A stretch of DNA of 6,346 nt, from positions 1-6,346 of the forward strand of contig CBDVCD010000213.1 in the NCBI GenBank assembly GCA_965372385.1. Reading direction: 5' to 3'. The notes under the pieces are model-generated. The model was not told the origin of the DNA. It saw nothing but the letters and a program-made list of their open reading frames with translations, and did no database searches. Positions 1 to 6,122 of this stretch are shown here, piece after piece; positions within the stretch are counted from its first letter, which is position 1; every line of letters starts with the position of its first letter. A program made the translations under genes and the position numbers. Origin of the DNA: JASJBU01 sp965372385. Its GTDB lineage: Bacteria; Pseudomonadota; Gammaproteobacteria; Chromatiales; Chromatiaceae.

Positions 1-2
1 AC

Positions 3-332
3 TGGCGCAACAAGGCCCCGGGCTTCGGGTTTCCCGGCGGCGAAGCCCGAAAGGAGTTCGTGGCCCGAGTCCAACGCGGCCTTGCCCGCCTCCAGGCGAG
101 TGGCGTCACCTGCGCGCTACTCGTGCTCCACAAGGGCCCCATCCGAGTCATCGCCGAAGAACTCCTCAACCAGCCCCCCCAATCCCGGCCTTCCAGCTTC
201 GGCAAACTCATAACGGGCACGTACAACGGGCTTGTTGATTTCGATCAAGGCGCCAAGGTCGCAGGGTGTTGCCGAGACCACCACGTCGGCATCGGCCGCA
301 TTGATGGTGTCACGCAGTGCCTGGAGTTGTGA
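3..332 (+). CDS. Histidine phosphatase family protein (phosphoglycerate-mutase superfamily), 5' partial
   Basis: The frame is open from the window edge and encodes the last 109 residues of a histidine phosphatase; the N-terminal RHG motif would lie upstream. Visible family features are the FPGGE segment (residues 10-14), an amphipathic helix with a conserved-type Arg (residues 15-34), then a hydrophobic strand leading to LHKGPIR (residues 42-48). His43, encoded at 129-131, matches the second catalytic histidine of the superfamily. These enzymes remove or transfer phosphate on small phosphometabolites through a phosphohistidine; the substrate cannot be told. The gene converges on the synthetase-like gene and overlaps it from 117 onward in antisense, with codons in exact register. 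The catalytic-His motif is inside the overlap, so the frame is real at least to about 146. The remaining 60 residues are less certain: this register often stays open by chance, and the tail may be acquired read-through sequence. The first 120 bases are about 71% GC, higher than the rest of the window. Confidence 0.62.
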   Translation, partial: WRNKAPGFGFPGGEARKEFVARVQRGLARLQASGVTCALLVLHKGPIRVIAEELLNQPPQSRPSSFGKLITGTYNGLVDFDQGAKVAGCCRDHHVGIGRIDGVTQCLEL

Positions 333-1478
333 CGGATGATAGCCGACTGCCGGGAGTACCGGGCCGATATGCGGGTATTCCGCATAGATCTTGGCAATCT
401 CTTCCACGGCAGCAGGGCGGGGATCGATGATCGCTCCCGCCTGGGCTTGTGTGGCAGCGACAAATCCTGCCCCATAAGACATGCCTCCATGGGTGATGGT
501 CGGGCCGTCCTCCACAATGATCACCCGTCTGCCGGTTATCGCTGCAGGGTCGTCCAGGGTGACCGGTGAGGAACCACGCACGATCCTTGCCTGGGGATTG
601 ATGCTTTTTACATTTTCAGTCACCTGTTGGATGTCGGCGTCAGCAGCGGAATTGACCTTGGCCACAAGCACGATATCGGCCATGCGCAGAACCGCCTCGC
701 CGGGATGGTGGCTGGTTTCATGGTTCGGCCGTAACGGATCGACGAGTACGATGTGCAGGTCGGGCCGAATGAAGGGGAAATCATTATTTCCGCCATCCCA
801 CAGGATGACATCGGCCTCTGCCTCTGCCCGTTGGGTGATCTCGGCATAATCAACGCCGGCATAAACCAGATTCCCCAGGGCCAGATGGGGCTCGTACTCC
901 TCCCGTTCCTCGATGGTGCATGCAGCGGTATCCAGCTCACTTTTACTGGCAAAGCGTTGCACCGCCTGACGCTCCAGATCGCCATAGGGCATAGGGTGAC
1001 GGATGACCGCTACCTTCAGGCCATGCTGTTTCAACCTGCGCGACAGCCAGCGAGCGGTCTGTGATTTGCCGCAGCCGGTCCTGACCGCGCAGACGGCGAT
1101 GACCGGAATGCTGGACTGGATCATGGTATGTTCCGGGCCCAGCATCAGAAAATCGGCGCCGGCCGCTAAAACGATGGAGGCCTTGTGCATGACACGGGCA
1201 TGGCTGATATCGCTGTAGGCCAGGATGACCTGGTCGATTTTCTGCTCACGGCAGAGTGCTTCAAGCTCGGTTTCAGGCACAATCGGTATCCCGTCAGGGT
1301 AGAGATCGCCCGCGAGCATGGGCGGGTAGCGGCGATCGGCGATCTGCGGAATCTGCGTCGCGGTAAAGGCGACCACCTGAGTGTCTGAATCCCCTCGATA
1401 AACCAGATTGAAATTATGAAAATCACGGCCAGCAGCACCCATGATGAGAATGCGTTTGGGAGTTGTTTTTTCTGACAT
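117..1478 (-). CDS. Cyclic 2,3-diphosphoglycerate synthetase-like P-loop GTPase/ATPase
   Basis: This 453-residue protein is recognisable as the COG2403-type family related to archaeal cyclic 2,3-diphosphoglycerate synthetase. The archaeal enzyme closes 2,3-bisphosphoglycerate into a cyclic diphosphate using ATP; bacterial members are largely uncharacterised, so the substrate here is unknown. An N-terminal Rossmann-like segment has the nucleotide-binding look (ILIMGAAGRDFHNFN, residues 10-24). A P-loop follows (RTGCGKS, residues 133-139, with Lys138). Further family-type motifs are WDGGNNDFPF (227-236), the glycine-rich GGMSYGAGFVAA (331-342) and the C-terminal TPCDLGALIEINKPVVR (404-420). Length is normal for the family, and no signal peptide or membrane segment is seen, so it should be cytoplasmic. 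The ATG start has no clear Shine-Dalgarno sequence, but the N-terminus fits the family. It begins 30 bp after the patatin gene's stop codon, so the two are probably cotranscribed. The last residues, about 442-453, look unconserved and are antisense to the phosphatase catalytic motif. Confidence 0.9.
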   Translation of the reverse strand: MSEKTTPKRILIMGAAGRDFHNFNLVYRGDSDTQVVAFTATQIPQIADRRYPPMLAGDLYPDGIPIVPETELEALCREQKIDQVILAYSDISHARVMHKASIVLAAGADFLMLGPEHTMIQSSIPVIAVCAVRTGCGKSQTARWLSRRLKQHGLKVAVIRHPMPYGDLERQAVQRFASKSELDTAACTIEEREEYEPHLALGNLVYAGVDYAEITQRAEAEADVILWDGGNNDFPFIRPDLHIVLVDPLRPNHETSHHPGEAVLRMADIVLVAKVNSAADADIQQVTENVKSINPQARIVRGSSPVTLDDPAAITGRRVIIVEDGPTITHGGMSYGAGFVAATQAQAGAIIDPRPAAVEEIAKIYAEYPHIGPVLPAVGYHPSQLQALRDTINAADADVVVSATPCDLGALIEINKPVVRARYEFAEAGRPGLGGLVEEFFGDDSDGALVEHE

Positions 1479-1508
1479 TGATACTATCGCTACAAGATCA
1501 TGCTGATT

Positions 1509-3725
1509 TCAGAAATGCGGTGCGATCATCAGGTAGAAGGACTCTTGGCCGATACTGCTCACACCAAAGCCGATGACCAGCGCACCCAGCACCGTATCGG
1601 CTCCCCAGTAGACTCCCCCAGCCTTGACCCAGTCCCAGGGATCTTGCATTAAGGGATCGTCGATGCGGCCGGCTTCGAGTGACAGGCCCAGATAGGCTCC
1701 CCGTCCGAGTTGCGAAGGAAGGCGTGCATACTGGTAGAAATAGCCGAGATTAGCCAGGTTGTATCTTGTTCCACTGAGTTGATCGAGATAGAGACCAGAC
1801 AATCGCCGGGGCCCACCAAGCTTGAAGGGATCGTAGATGGGGGTGGAGCCAGCAATATCATCGCCCCATTCTACACCGGTTGAGAATGTACTCTTGCCGA
1901 AGCTCTTGAAACCATTGAAGGTCAGCTGGACTCGGGTGTACTCATCCTCCGAACCCCAGTCTTTGTCGGTGGCGCGAAAGTGAAATCGCGCAAGAATGCC
2001 GGAACGCGGGAAAGCCAGGCTATCGAGCTGATCGATCACGGCGCTGATTTCCAGGCCAACCTGTTTCACGCTTTCGGCAGGCACTAAGGGGGTGGCAATG
2101 CCAAAGTCGGGTTTCGTCTCCACCTTGCCGATGAAGGGGCCAATGCGCAATTCTCCAGCCTCACCTGTCAGGCCCAAGTCGAGACCCAGCCGAGACCAGG
2201 TTACCTCGTGCTGACCGATATGCAGATCCTGCAGGTAGAACTGGACCAGTTCTCTTTGCAGCGTGAAATAGGGTGCAATGAAAGCACCATCCCGTACCTG
2301 TAACGGTTGTAAGAATTCGGTATGAAACAGGGATTCGTAACCCATTTGCAGATCCATGCGCCACTCGGCGCCGAGGTCGTTGACCCAGGTGCGACGATAG
2401 CTGGCAGCAAGATTGAGCTGGGTCGGGCTGTTGAAATCAGTGATCGCATCAAAGCCAAACTTCAGGTAACCCGGTCCCCAGGGTTTCGATTTGGCTTCGA
2501 TTTCTAAGGTGTAGGACTCGCCATCCGGCAACAACCGGTAACCCACGAGGGAGAAATCCCCTCGCCCGTAGATTTTTGTCAAGTCCCTGTCAAGCAATGT
2601 CTGATTGAATGCTTCACCAGGCTGGACGGTCAAATCCTGTGCAACCGCATCCGCCCCCACCTTGCCGTCGGTGACGATGGCAATATGATCGATCATTGGG
2701 GTTGGTTTCATCCGTGACTGGCGTAGAGCCAGCCATTGCTCGTATTCAGACTGACTGAGGGCAAGGCCCACCAGCGATTCCGTGCGGTCTACCGTTGCCA
2801 CTCTGCCCCGCTCTATAATCGATTCCTTGGCATTGAAATCGCTGGAAGCAAGGCCTTCAAGATCGGGTTCGATGAGAATATCGTTCGCCTTCAGCTGCTT
2901 CAGTGAGGCCCGAACATTCTGCTGGGTCAGCAGATTAATCGACTGGATAGCGACATCGATGATAGTGTGTATCTCCTCGCGCTTCATGGCCGGCGTACCG
3001 ACATTGACAGCGATGACCAGGTCGCCACAAAGTTCCCGGCCGATCCGCACCGGCAGGTTGCGCACCAGACCGCCATCGACGTAGATCCGGTCATCAATTT
3101 CGGTGGGAGCAAGGATGGCAGGCAGTGACATGCTGGCGCGCATGACTTTCGCTAACTCTCCCTGGCTGAATACCGCCATCTCCCCGCTCTCCAGGTCAGT
3201 GGCAATGGCCCGGTAGGGTATTGGTAAGCTATCGAAATCGAGACTGGCAGCCGAGGCGCCAAGCCCGATCATCTCCTTCACGAAAAGCTCGAACCTGTAG
3301 CCCGAGGAAGCACCCGTGGGTAGTTGAACCTCCCCATTGTTGTAACCCAGGGTAAAGTCGAACAGGGGCTTGTAGTCGTCCTGCTTGATCCTGTATGCAA
3401 TCTCGGAACGGGAGGGCAAGTCATCGAACAACGCCCCGAGGTCGCTCTTCTCTATTGCCTGCTGCATGGCATTCGGCGAGATACCCGAAGCATAGATGCC
3501 ACCCACCAACGCCCCCATGCTGGTGCCCACCACGCAATCGATGGGCACCCGCATTTCTTCCAGTACCTTGAGCACACCGATGTGGGCCAGCCCCCTTGCC
3601 CCACCACCGGAGAGAACCAGGGCGATGCGGGCCCGTTGCTCATGTGAAGCATCCACATCGGCAAGGCTGTTTGCCGAAACAATATAGGCTGCAATCAGGG
3701 TAATGAAGACAATCAGGCGTCCCAT
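1509..3725 (-). CDS. Patatin-like phospholipase with C-terminal Omp85/BamA-type barrel (PlpD-like, type Vd)
   Basis: From the ATG at 3725 this encodes 738 residues. A signal peptide (residues 1-22, hydrophobic core LIVFITLIAAYIV, likely cut after Ser-Leu-Ala) leads into a patatin domain. The oxyanion loop is SGGGARG (39-45), the nucleophile is Ser69 in GTSMG, and the dyad aspartate is Asp217 in DGG, so the lipase site looks intact. A POTRA-like linker spans about 343-414. A beta-rich barrel follows to the end, with GGPRRLSGL resembling the Omp85 GG...RG motif. The final Phe is a typical outer-membrane assembly signal. Family knowledge: PlpD of Pseudomonas has the same architecture and similar length (about 730 residues), and carries a phospholipase A domain at the cell surface or releases it. 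A TTG at 3776 would add 17 residues, but these put a polar stretch before the signal peptide, so I prefer the ATG. Neither start has a strong Shine-Dalgarno sequence. The synthetase-like gene follows 30 bp downstream, probably in the same operon. Confidence 0.93.
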   Translation of the reverse strand: MGRLIVFITLIAAYIVSANSLADVDASHEQRARIALVLSGGGARGLAHIGVLKVLEEMRVPIDCVVGTSMGALVGGIYASGISPNAMQQAIEKSDLGALFDDLPSRSEIAYRIKQDDYKPLFDFTLGYNNGEVQLPTGASSGYRFELFVKEMIGLGASAASLDFDSLPIPYRAIATDLESGEMAVFSQGELAKVMRASMSLPAILAPTEIDDRIYVDGGLVRNLPVRIGRELCGDLVIAVNVGTPAMKREEIHTIIDVAIQSINLLTQQNVRASLKQLKANDILIEPDLEGLASSDFNAKESIIERGRVATVDRTESLVGLALSQSEYEQWLALRQSRMKPTPMIDHIAIVTDGKVGADAVAQDLTVQPGEAFNQTLLDRDLTKIYGRGDFSLVGYRLLPDGESYTLEIEAKSKPWGPGYLKFGFDAITDFNSPTQLNLAASYRRTWVNDLGAEWRMDLQMGYESLFHTEFLQPLQVRDGAFIAPYFTLQRELVQFYLQDLHIGQHEVTWSRLGLDLGLTGEAGELRIGPFIGKVETKPDFGIATPLVPAESVKQVGLEISAVIDQLDSLAFPRSGILARFHFRATDKDWGSEDEYTRVQLTFNGFKSFGKSTFSTGVEWGDDIAGSTPIYDPFKLGGPRRLSGLYLDQLSGTRYNLANLGYFYQYARLPSQLGRGAYLGLSLEAGRIDDPLMQDPWDWVKAGGVYWGADTVLGALVIGFGVSSIGQESFYLMIAPHF

Positions 3726-3773
3726 GGTCGAGACATAAAACCGTGTTGTGGATTGATTCTTGATTTTAACGGA

Positions 3774-3802
3774 CAAATACTTACTACGCTAAGCTAGAAC
3801 AA
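3774..3802 (-). promoter_or_regulatory. Candidate sigma70-type promoter for the patatin gene
   Basis: On the minus strand a TTGTTC hexamer (3802-3797) lies 17 bases before TATTTG (3779-3774). The spacing is ideal but both boxes are imperfect. Transcription from here would start just inside the TTG alternative start of the patatin gene, which favours translation from the ATG at 3725. No mapped start supports it. Confidence 0.25.
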
Positions 3803-3913
3803 TACCACATGCAGGGGCGATCCACGCCACGATTTCATGGAACGGATACGGGGGAGAAGAGGAGAAATGAAGAGTCAAATCACCCTATCCACGTTGTCCG
3901 GCTCCATCTCCCT

Positions 3914-3994
3914 GTAGCCTGGATGAAACGCAGTGGAATCCGGGGGAATGCCGGTGCTGATTCCCCGGATTACGCAAGGCTCCATCCGGGCTAC
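3914..3994. repeat. Extragenic palindromic repeat element (REP-like)
   Basis: Two 32-base arms, 3914-3945 (starting GTAGCCTGGATG) and 3963-3994 (ending CATCCGGGCTAC), are inverted copies separated by 17 bases. The outer 12 bases pair except one position, which is a G-U wobble in RNA. The inner AATCCGGGG/CCCCGGATT segments pair fully, and the middle is mismatched. From memory, this GTAGCC(C/T)GGATG...AATCCGGGG consensus is a dispersed intergenic repeat in many gammaproteobacteria and is often mis-annotated as a short protein. Only one copy is in the window, so dispersal here is not shown. No flanking direct repeat was seen. Confidence 0.78.
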
Positions 3995-4055
3995 TTACTA
4001 TCCGATAAAAAGATAAGAGTAATAGCCGGGGTAAACAGGCTTAGCCAGCAGTAAA

Positions 4056-4078
4056 ATCAACTCCATAATGTAGTTGAT
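4056..4078. promoter_or_regulatory. 23-bp near-perfect palindrome, candidate operator upstream of the subunit I gene
   Basis: ATCAACT (4056-4062) and AGTTGAT (4072-4078) are exact inverted copies, and the inner CAT/ATG (4064-4066, 4068-4070) also pair around a single central base at 4067. Only one pair of positions (4063, 4071) mismatches. The size and AT-rich centre resemble a dimeric repressor or activator site. It covers the upstream TTG and ATG codons at 4074 and 4077, which argues against those as the translation start of the next gene. A weak promoter (TTGATG at 4074, TAGTGT at 4097, 17-base spacing) would overlap it. The regulator is unknown. Confidence 0.35.
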
Positions 4079-4112
4079 GCTTGGGCATCATCCAGCTAGT
4101 GTACTGGGGTTC

Positions 4113-4131
4113 ACTCTATCTCTCATAGAGT
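4113..4131. repeat. Short inverted repeat in the leader of the subunit I gene
   Basis: ACTCTAT (4113-4119) and ATAGAGT (4125-4131) are perfect 7-base inverted copies with a 5-base loop. It could be a small leader hairpin or a second protein-binding half-site pair, 36 bases before the preferred start codon. It is short enough to be chance. Confidence 0.25.
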
Positions 4132-4166
4132 CTCTATATGCTGAAATACCCAATCTTCTGACCTCC

Positions 4167-6005
4167 ATGCTGTTGCGCTCTAAACAGGCTCAGTGGTTTG
4201 AAACTTACGTACCGCGGTCCAAGACAGTCTCTGTGCTGAATGCGCTCGCGGGTACTGGCGTGGTCGAATTGGAATCAGACTCCGAGCTTGCTCAGCCACT
4301 CGATCTGGAGCAAATTCGTGAAGCCGTAGCGGAATACAATAAACTGGCCCACCGATACAGAGAGCTGTTTGCCGATATTGTGCCTCTCCCATCCCCCGTG
4401 TTGAAGGCACCGGAGCAGATGGCGACGGAGGCGTTAATCTGTTTAAAGGCATGGTGTAAATCGGCTGATGATTTGTGGGTGATGCAGCTCCAGCTGGAAG
4501 CTATAAGACAAAATCTACTCCTGTTGCAAGAGTGTCTAACGGCGTTGCATGGGGCCTCGTCTGCTGTTTCCGCTCTGTCACACCAGAGTAAATACCTTTA
4601 TAAGGGTGTTTTCGCCTGTCCCACCACGCACCACCTTGAGGCCAATATATGTGCCGCGGTGGACGAATTCGTCCCAGGAGAGGAGCACAACTTCTATTTC
4701 GTGGCGGATTTACCGGTTAACCAGGCGGTCATTGAAAAGACCTATCGCTCCGAATCCTGCCTGCATATCGATGTGCCCGGCTGGCTGTCGTCCTTGCCAA
4801 GCAAGCAAAGGTCTCAGGTCAGTAGACGGATCGATAAGGTCGAGTCGCGTATCAAAGCGTACACATTGGATTTGGAAAGCCGAATGCAGGATCCAAAGCT
4901 GGCCACTGCAATCGAAAACATGAAACTGTTAACCTGGTATGCAGACCATGCTGAGGAGTTGTCCGGAGACCAAAATTTTTGCCACGTGACAGGCTGGACC
5001 ACGGTTCAAGGGCCGGAAGAGTTACAGCGGGTCTTGGAACAGGTTGGCATACAGGTGAGCGTCCGATTCTCTCGAGCACCCGAAACCCGCACCCCACCTG
5101 TGAGCATGCTGCTGCCAACATGGGCGCATCCCTTCCTGCTCTTCGTCGACATGCTGGGAACCCCGGACACGAACGAAGTCAACCCTGGATTGTTGTTGCC
5201 ACTGATGGTGCCCCTGCTCTTTGGCTACATGTTTCCCGACGTTGGTCATGGGCTGATGATAGCCTTGTTCAGTGCACTACTTTATAAGCGCTGGCCTCAA
5301 GGTCGCTTTCTCATACCTTGCGGGGTGTCCGCCATGCTTTTTGGCATCGTATTTGGAGAAGTATTTGGCTTGGAAGGCATCTTGGAGCCGCTCTGGTTCA
5401 AGCCCCTCGAAAACCCGATTATGATTTTAATTCCACCTATTCTGTTTGGTATTGGCCTCATGTTACTGGGCTTGGTATTCAACGGTATTGAGGCCTTCTG
5501 GCGTGGCGAAGTCAAATTCTGGTTATTGCGTGATGCGGCTGTGCTGGTGATGTATGGAGCCGCATGTGTGTGGATTTTCTACCCAAAGATTCTTTGGCTC
5601 GTAGTCGTAGCTTTGGCGTTGGTTTGGTTTTTGCTGGGACAGATCTATCTAACCCTGCATGACAAGCTTGCGCGTTTGGCAATCAATCTTGTACTGCTGT
5701 TTCAGAGTATGTTGGAGCTACTGCTGAATACCCTCTCTTTCCTCCGTGTGGGGGCATTTGCGCTCGCCCATGCGGCATTGTCGGCGGCTGTTCTGCAAAT
5801 AGCTGATGGTATCGCCAATCCCACGGCTCATGTAGTGGTCATGATTCTTGGACATCTACTGATTGTTGTACTGGAGGGGATGGTGGTTTTTGTCCAGACC
5901 ACACGGTTGGTTCTGTTTGAATTTTTTACTCGCTTTCTTGAGGCCGAGGGACGTATATTTCGCCCATTGCCTAGCCCACCGAAAAGCCCTGAAGGGAAAA
6001 CATAA
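4167..6005 (+). CDS. V/A-type ATPase subunit I (a-subunit, 116-kDa family)
   Basis: This 612-residue protein is the membrane stator a-subunit of a V/A-type ATPase, which forms the ion half-channels facing the proteolipid ring. The N-terminal half (to about residue 315) is soluble and helical with coiled-coil stretches. About eight membrane segments follow between residues 338 and 578. Family hallmarks are FGYMFPDVGHGL (352-363) and NTLSFLR with Arg527, which matches the essential arginine (Arg735 of yeast Vph1). Glu570 and Arg580 are spaced like Vph1 Glu789 and Arg799, and the C-terminal EAEGRIF segment is also typical. The channel therefore looks functional. I chose the ATG at 4167 because MLLRSKQAQWFE aligns with usual family N-termini. 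The in-frame TTG at 4074 or ATG at 4077 would add about 30 unremarkable residues and lie within a palindrome. None of these starts has a clear Shine-Dalgarno sequence. No other V-ATPase subunit gene is adjacent, and a terminator-like hairpin follows, so it looks orphaned. Confidence 0.92.
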   Translation: MLLRSKQAQWFETYVPRSKTVSVLNALAGTGVVELESDSELAQPLDLEQIREAVAEYNKLAHRYRELFADIVPLPSPVLKAPEQMATEALICLKAWCKSADDLWVMQLQLEAIRQNLLLLQECLTALHGASSAVSALSHQSKYLYKGVFACPTTHHLEANICAAVDEFVPGEEHNFYFVADLPVNQAVIEKTYRSESCLHIDVPGWLSSLPSKQRSQVSRRIDKVESRIKAYTLDLESRMQDPKLATAIENMKLLTWYADHAEELSGDQNFCHVTGWTTVQGPEELQRVLEQVGIQVSVRFSRAPETRTPPVSMLLPTWAHPFLLFVDMLGTPDTNEVNPGLLLPLMVPLLFGYMFPDVGHGLMIALFSALLYKRWPQGRFLIPCGVSAMLFGIVFGEVFGLEGILEPLWFKPLENPIMILIPPILFGIGLMLLGLVFNGIEAFWRGEVKFWLLRDAAVLVMYGAACVWIFYPKILWLVVVALALVWFLLGQIYLTLHDKLARLAINLVLLFQSMLELLLNTLSFLRVGAFALAHAALSAAVLQIADGIANPTAHVVVMILGHLLIVVLEGMVVFVQTTRLVLFEFFTRFLEAEGRIFRPLPSPPKSPEGKT

Positions 6006-6035
6006 CCCATAAAAGGCTGATGACAATAGACGGAG

Positions 6036-6074
6036 CCGGTCAACAAGAGAGAAGATGTTGACAGGTTTTTGTTT
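6036..6074 (+). terminator. Intrinsic terminator after the subunit I gene
   Basis: The arms CCGGTCAACA (6036-6045) and TGTTGACAGG (6056-6065) pair at 9 of 10 positions around a 10-base purine loop. TTTTTGTTT (6066-6074) follows directly. The stem is of moderate strength, but the position 30 bases after the stop codon and the T tract fit a rho-independent terminator on the plus strand. Confidence 0.6.
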
Positions 6075-6085
6075 AGCCCGATAGT
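6058..6085 (+). promoter_or_regulatory. Candidate promoter for the small membrane-protein gene, overlapping the terminator
   Basis: A perfect -35 hexamer TTGACA (6058-6063) sits in the 3' arm of the terminator hairpin. GATAGT (6080-6085), 16 bases on, matches the -10 consensus at four of six positions; TAGTCT with an 18-base spacer is an alternative. The start of transcription would fall about 30 bases before the TTG start codon of the small gene. It is based on motifs only. Confidence 0.35.
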
Positions 6086-6109
6086 CTATACCCATCACAT
6101 GCACTTGTT

Positions 6110-6114
6110 GGGAG
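6110..6114 (+). promoter_or_regulatory. Ribosome binding site for the TTG start at 6123
   Basis: GGGAG lies 8 bases before the TTG at 6123-6125, which is good spacing. The upstream in-frame candidates (TTG at 6069, ATG at 6099) have no comparable site. This decides the start of the small membrane-protein gene. Confidence 0.5.
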
Positions 6115-6122
6115 ATAGGCAT

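Larger units (their letters stand above)
3777..4166. other. Intergenic region between divergent units, no convincing gene
   Basis: This 390-base stretch separates the divergent patatin and V-ATPase subunit I genes. Open frames crossing it have no recognisable protein features, and one of them simply translates the palindromic repeat. It contains a candidate patatin promoter at its left end, a purine-rich stretch followed by a 16-codon mini-frame (3867-3917), the long palindromic element (3914-3994), and two shorter inverted repeats (4056-4078 and 4113-4131). No tRNA or other RNA gene was recognised. Confidence 0.7.

Noticed and set aside
19..49. Perfect 9-bp inverted repeat CGGGCTTCG / CGAAGCCCG as a terminator for the synthetase-like gene
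   Set aside because: It lies inside the phosphatase coding sequence, in the conserved FPGGE region, and no T tract follows on the minus strand. The GC-rich codons explain it adequately.
481..849. Long plus-strand open frames opposite the synthetase-like gene
   Set aside because: They are antisense to conserved P-loop protein motifs, carry no recognisable domain and have low-complexity Ser/Arg-rich composition typical of shadow frames.
2782..3084. 100-codon plus-strand frame opposite the patatin gene
   Set aside because: It is antisense to the patatin domain, including the DGG motif region, and has no protein-family features.
3809..4054. 81-codon plus-strand open frame in the intergenic region
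   Set aside because: Its central part (AWMKRSGIRG to LHPGYL) is just the translation of the palindromic repeat, a common spurious protein call; the flanks have no recognisable features.
4979..5287. 102-codon plus-strand frame within the subunit I gene
   Set aside because: It is an out-of-frame reading of the region encoding the first membrane segments of subunit I; the composition is not protein-like and no start signal was seen.
6056..6077. A leader-peptide or riboswitch reading of the 6006-6122 spacer
   Set aside because: The only short frames are under 15 codons and the structure is fully explained by a terminator-like hairpin; no known riboswitch consensus was recognised.
6069..6122. 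N-terminal extension of the small membrane protein from TTG 6069 or ATG 6099
   Set aside because: Neither codon has a ribosome binding site, and the 6069 start overlaps the terminator's T tract. The TTG at 6123 has GGGAG at good spacing.
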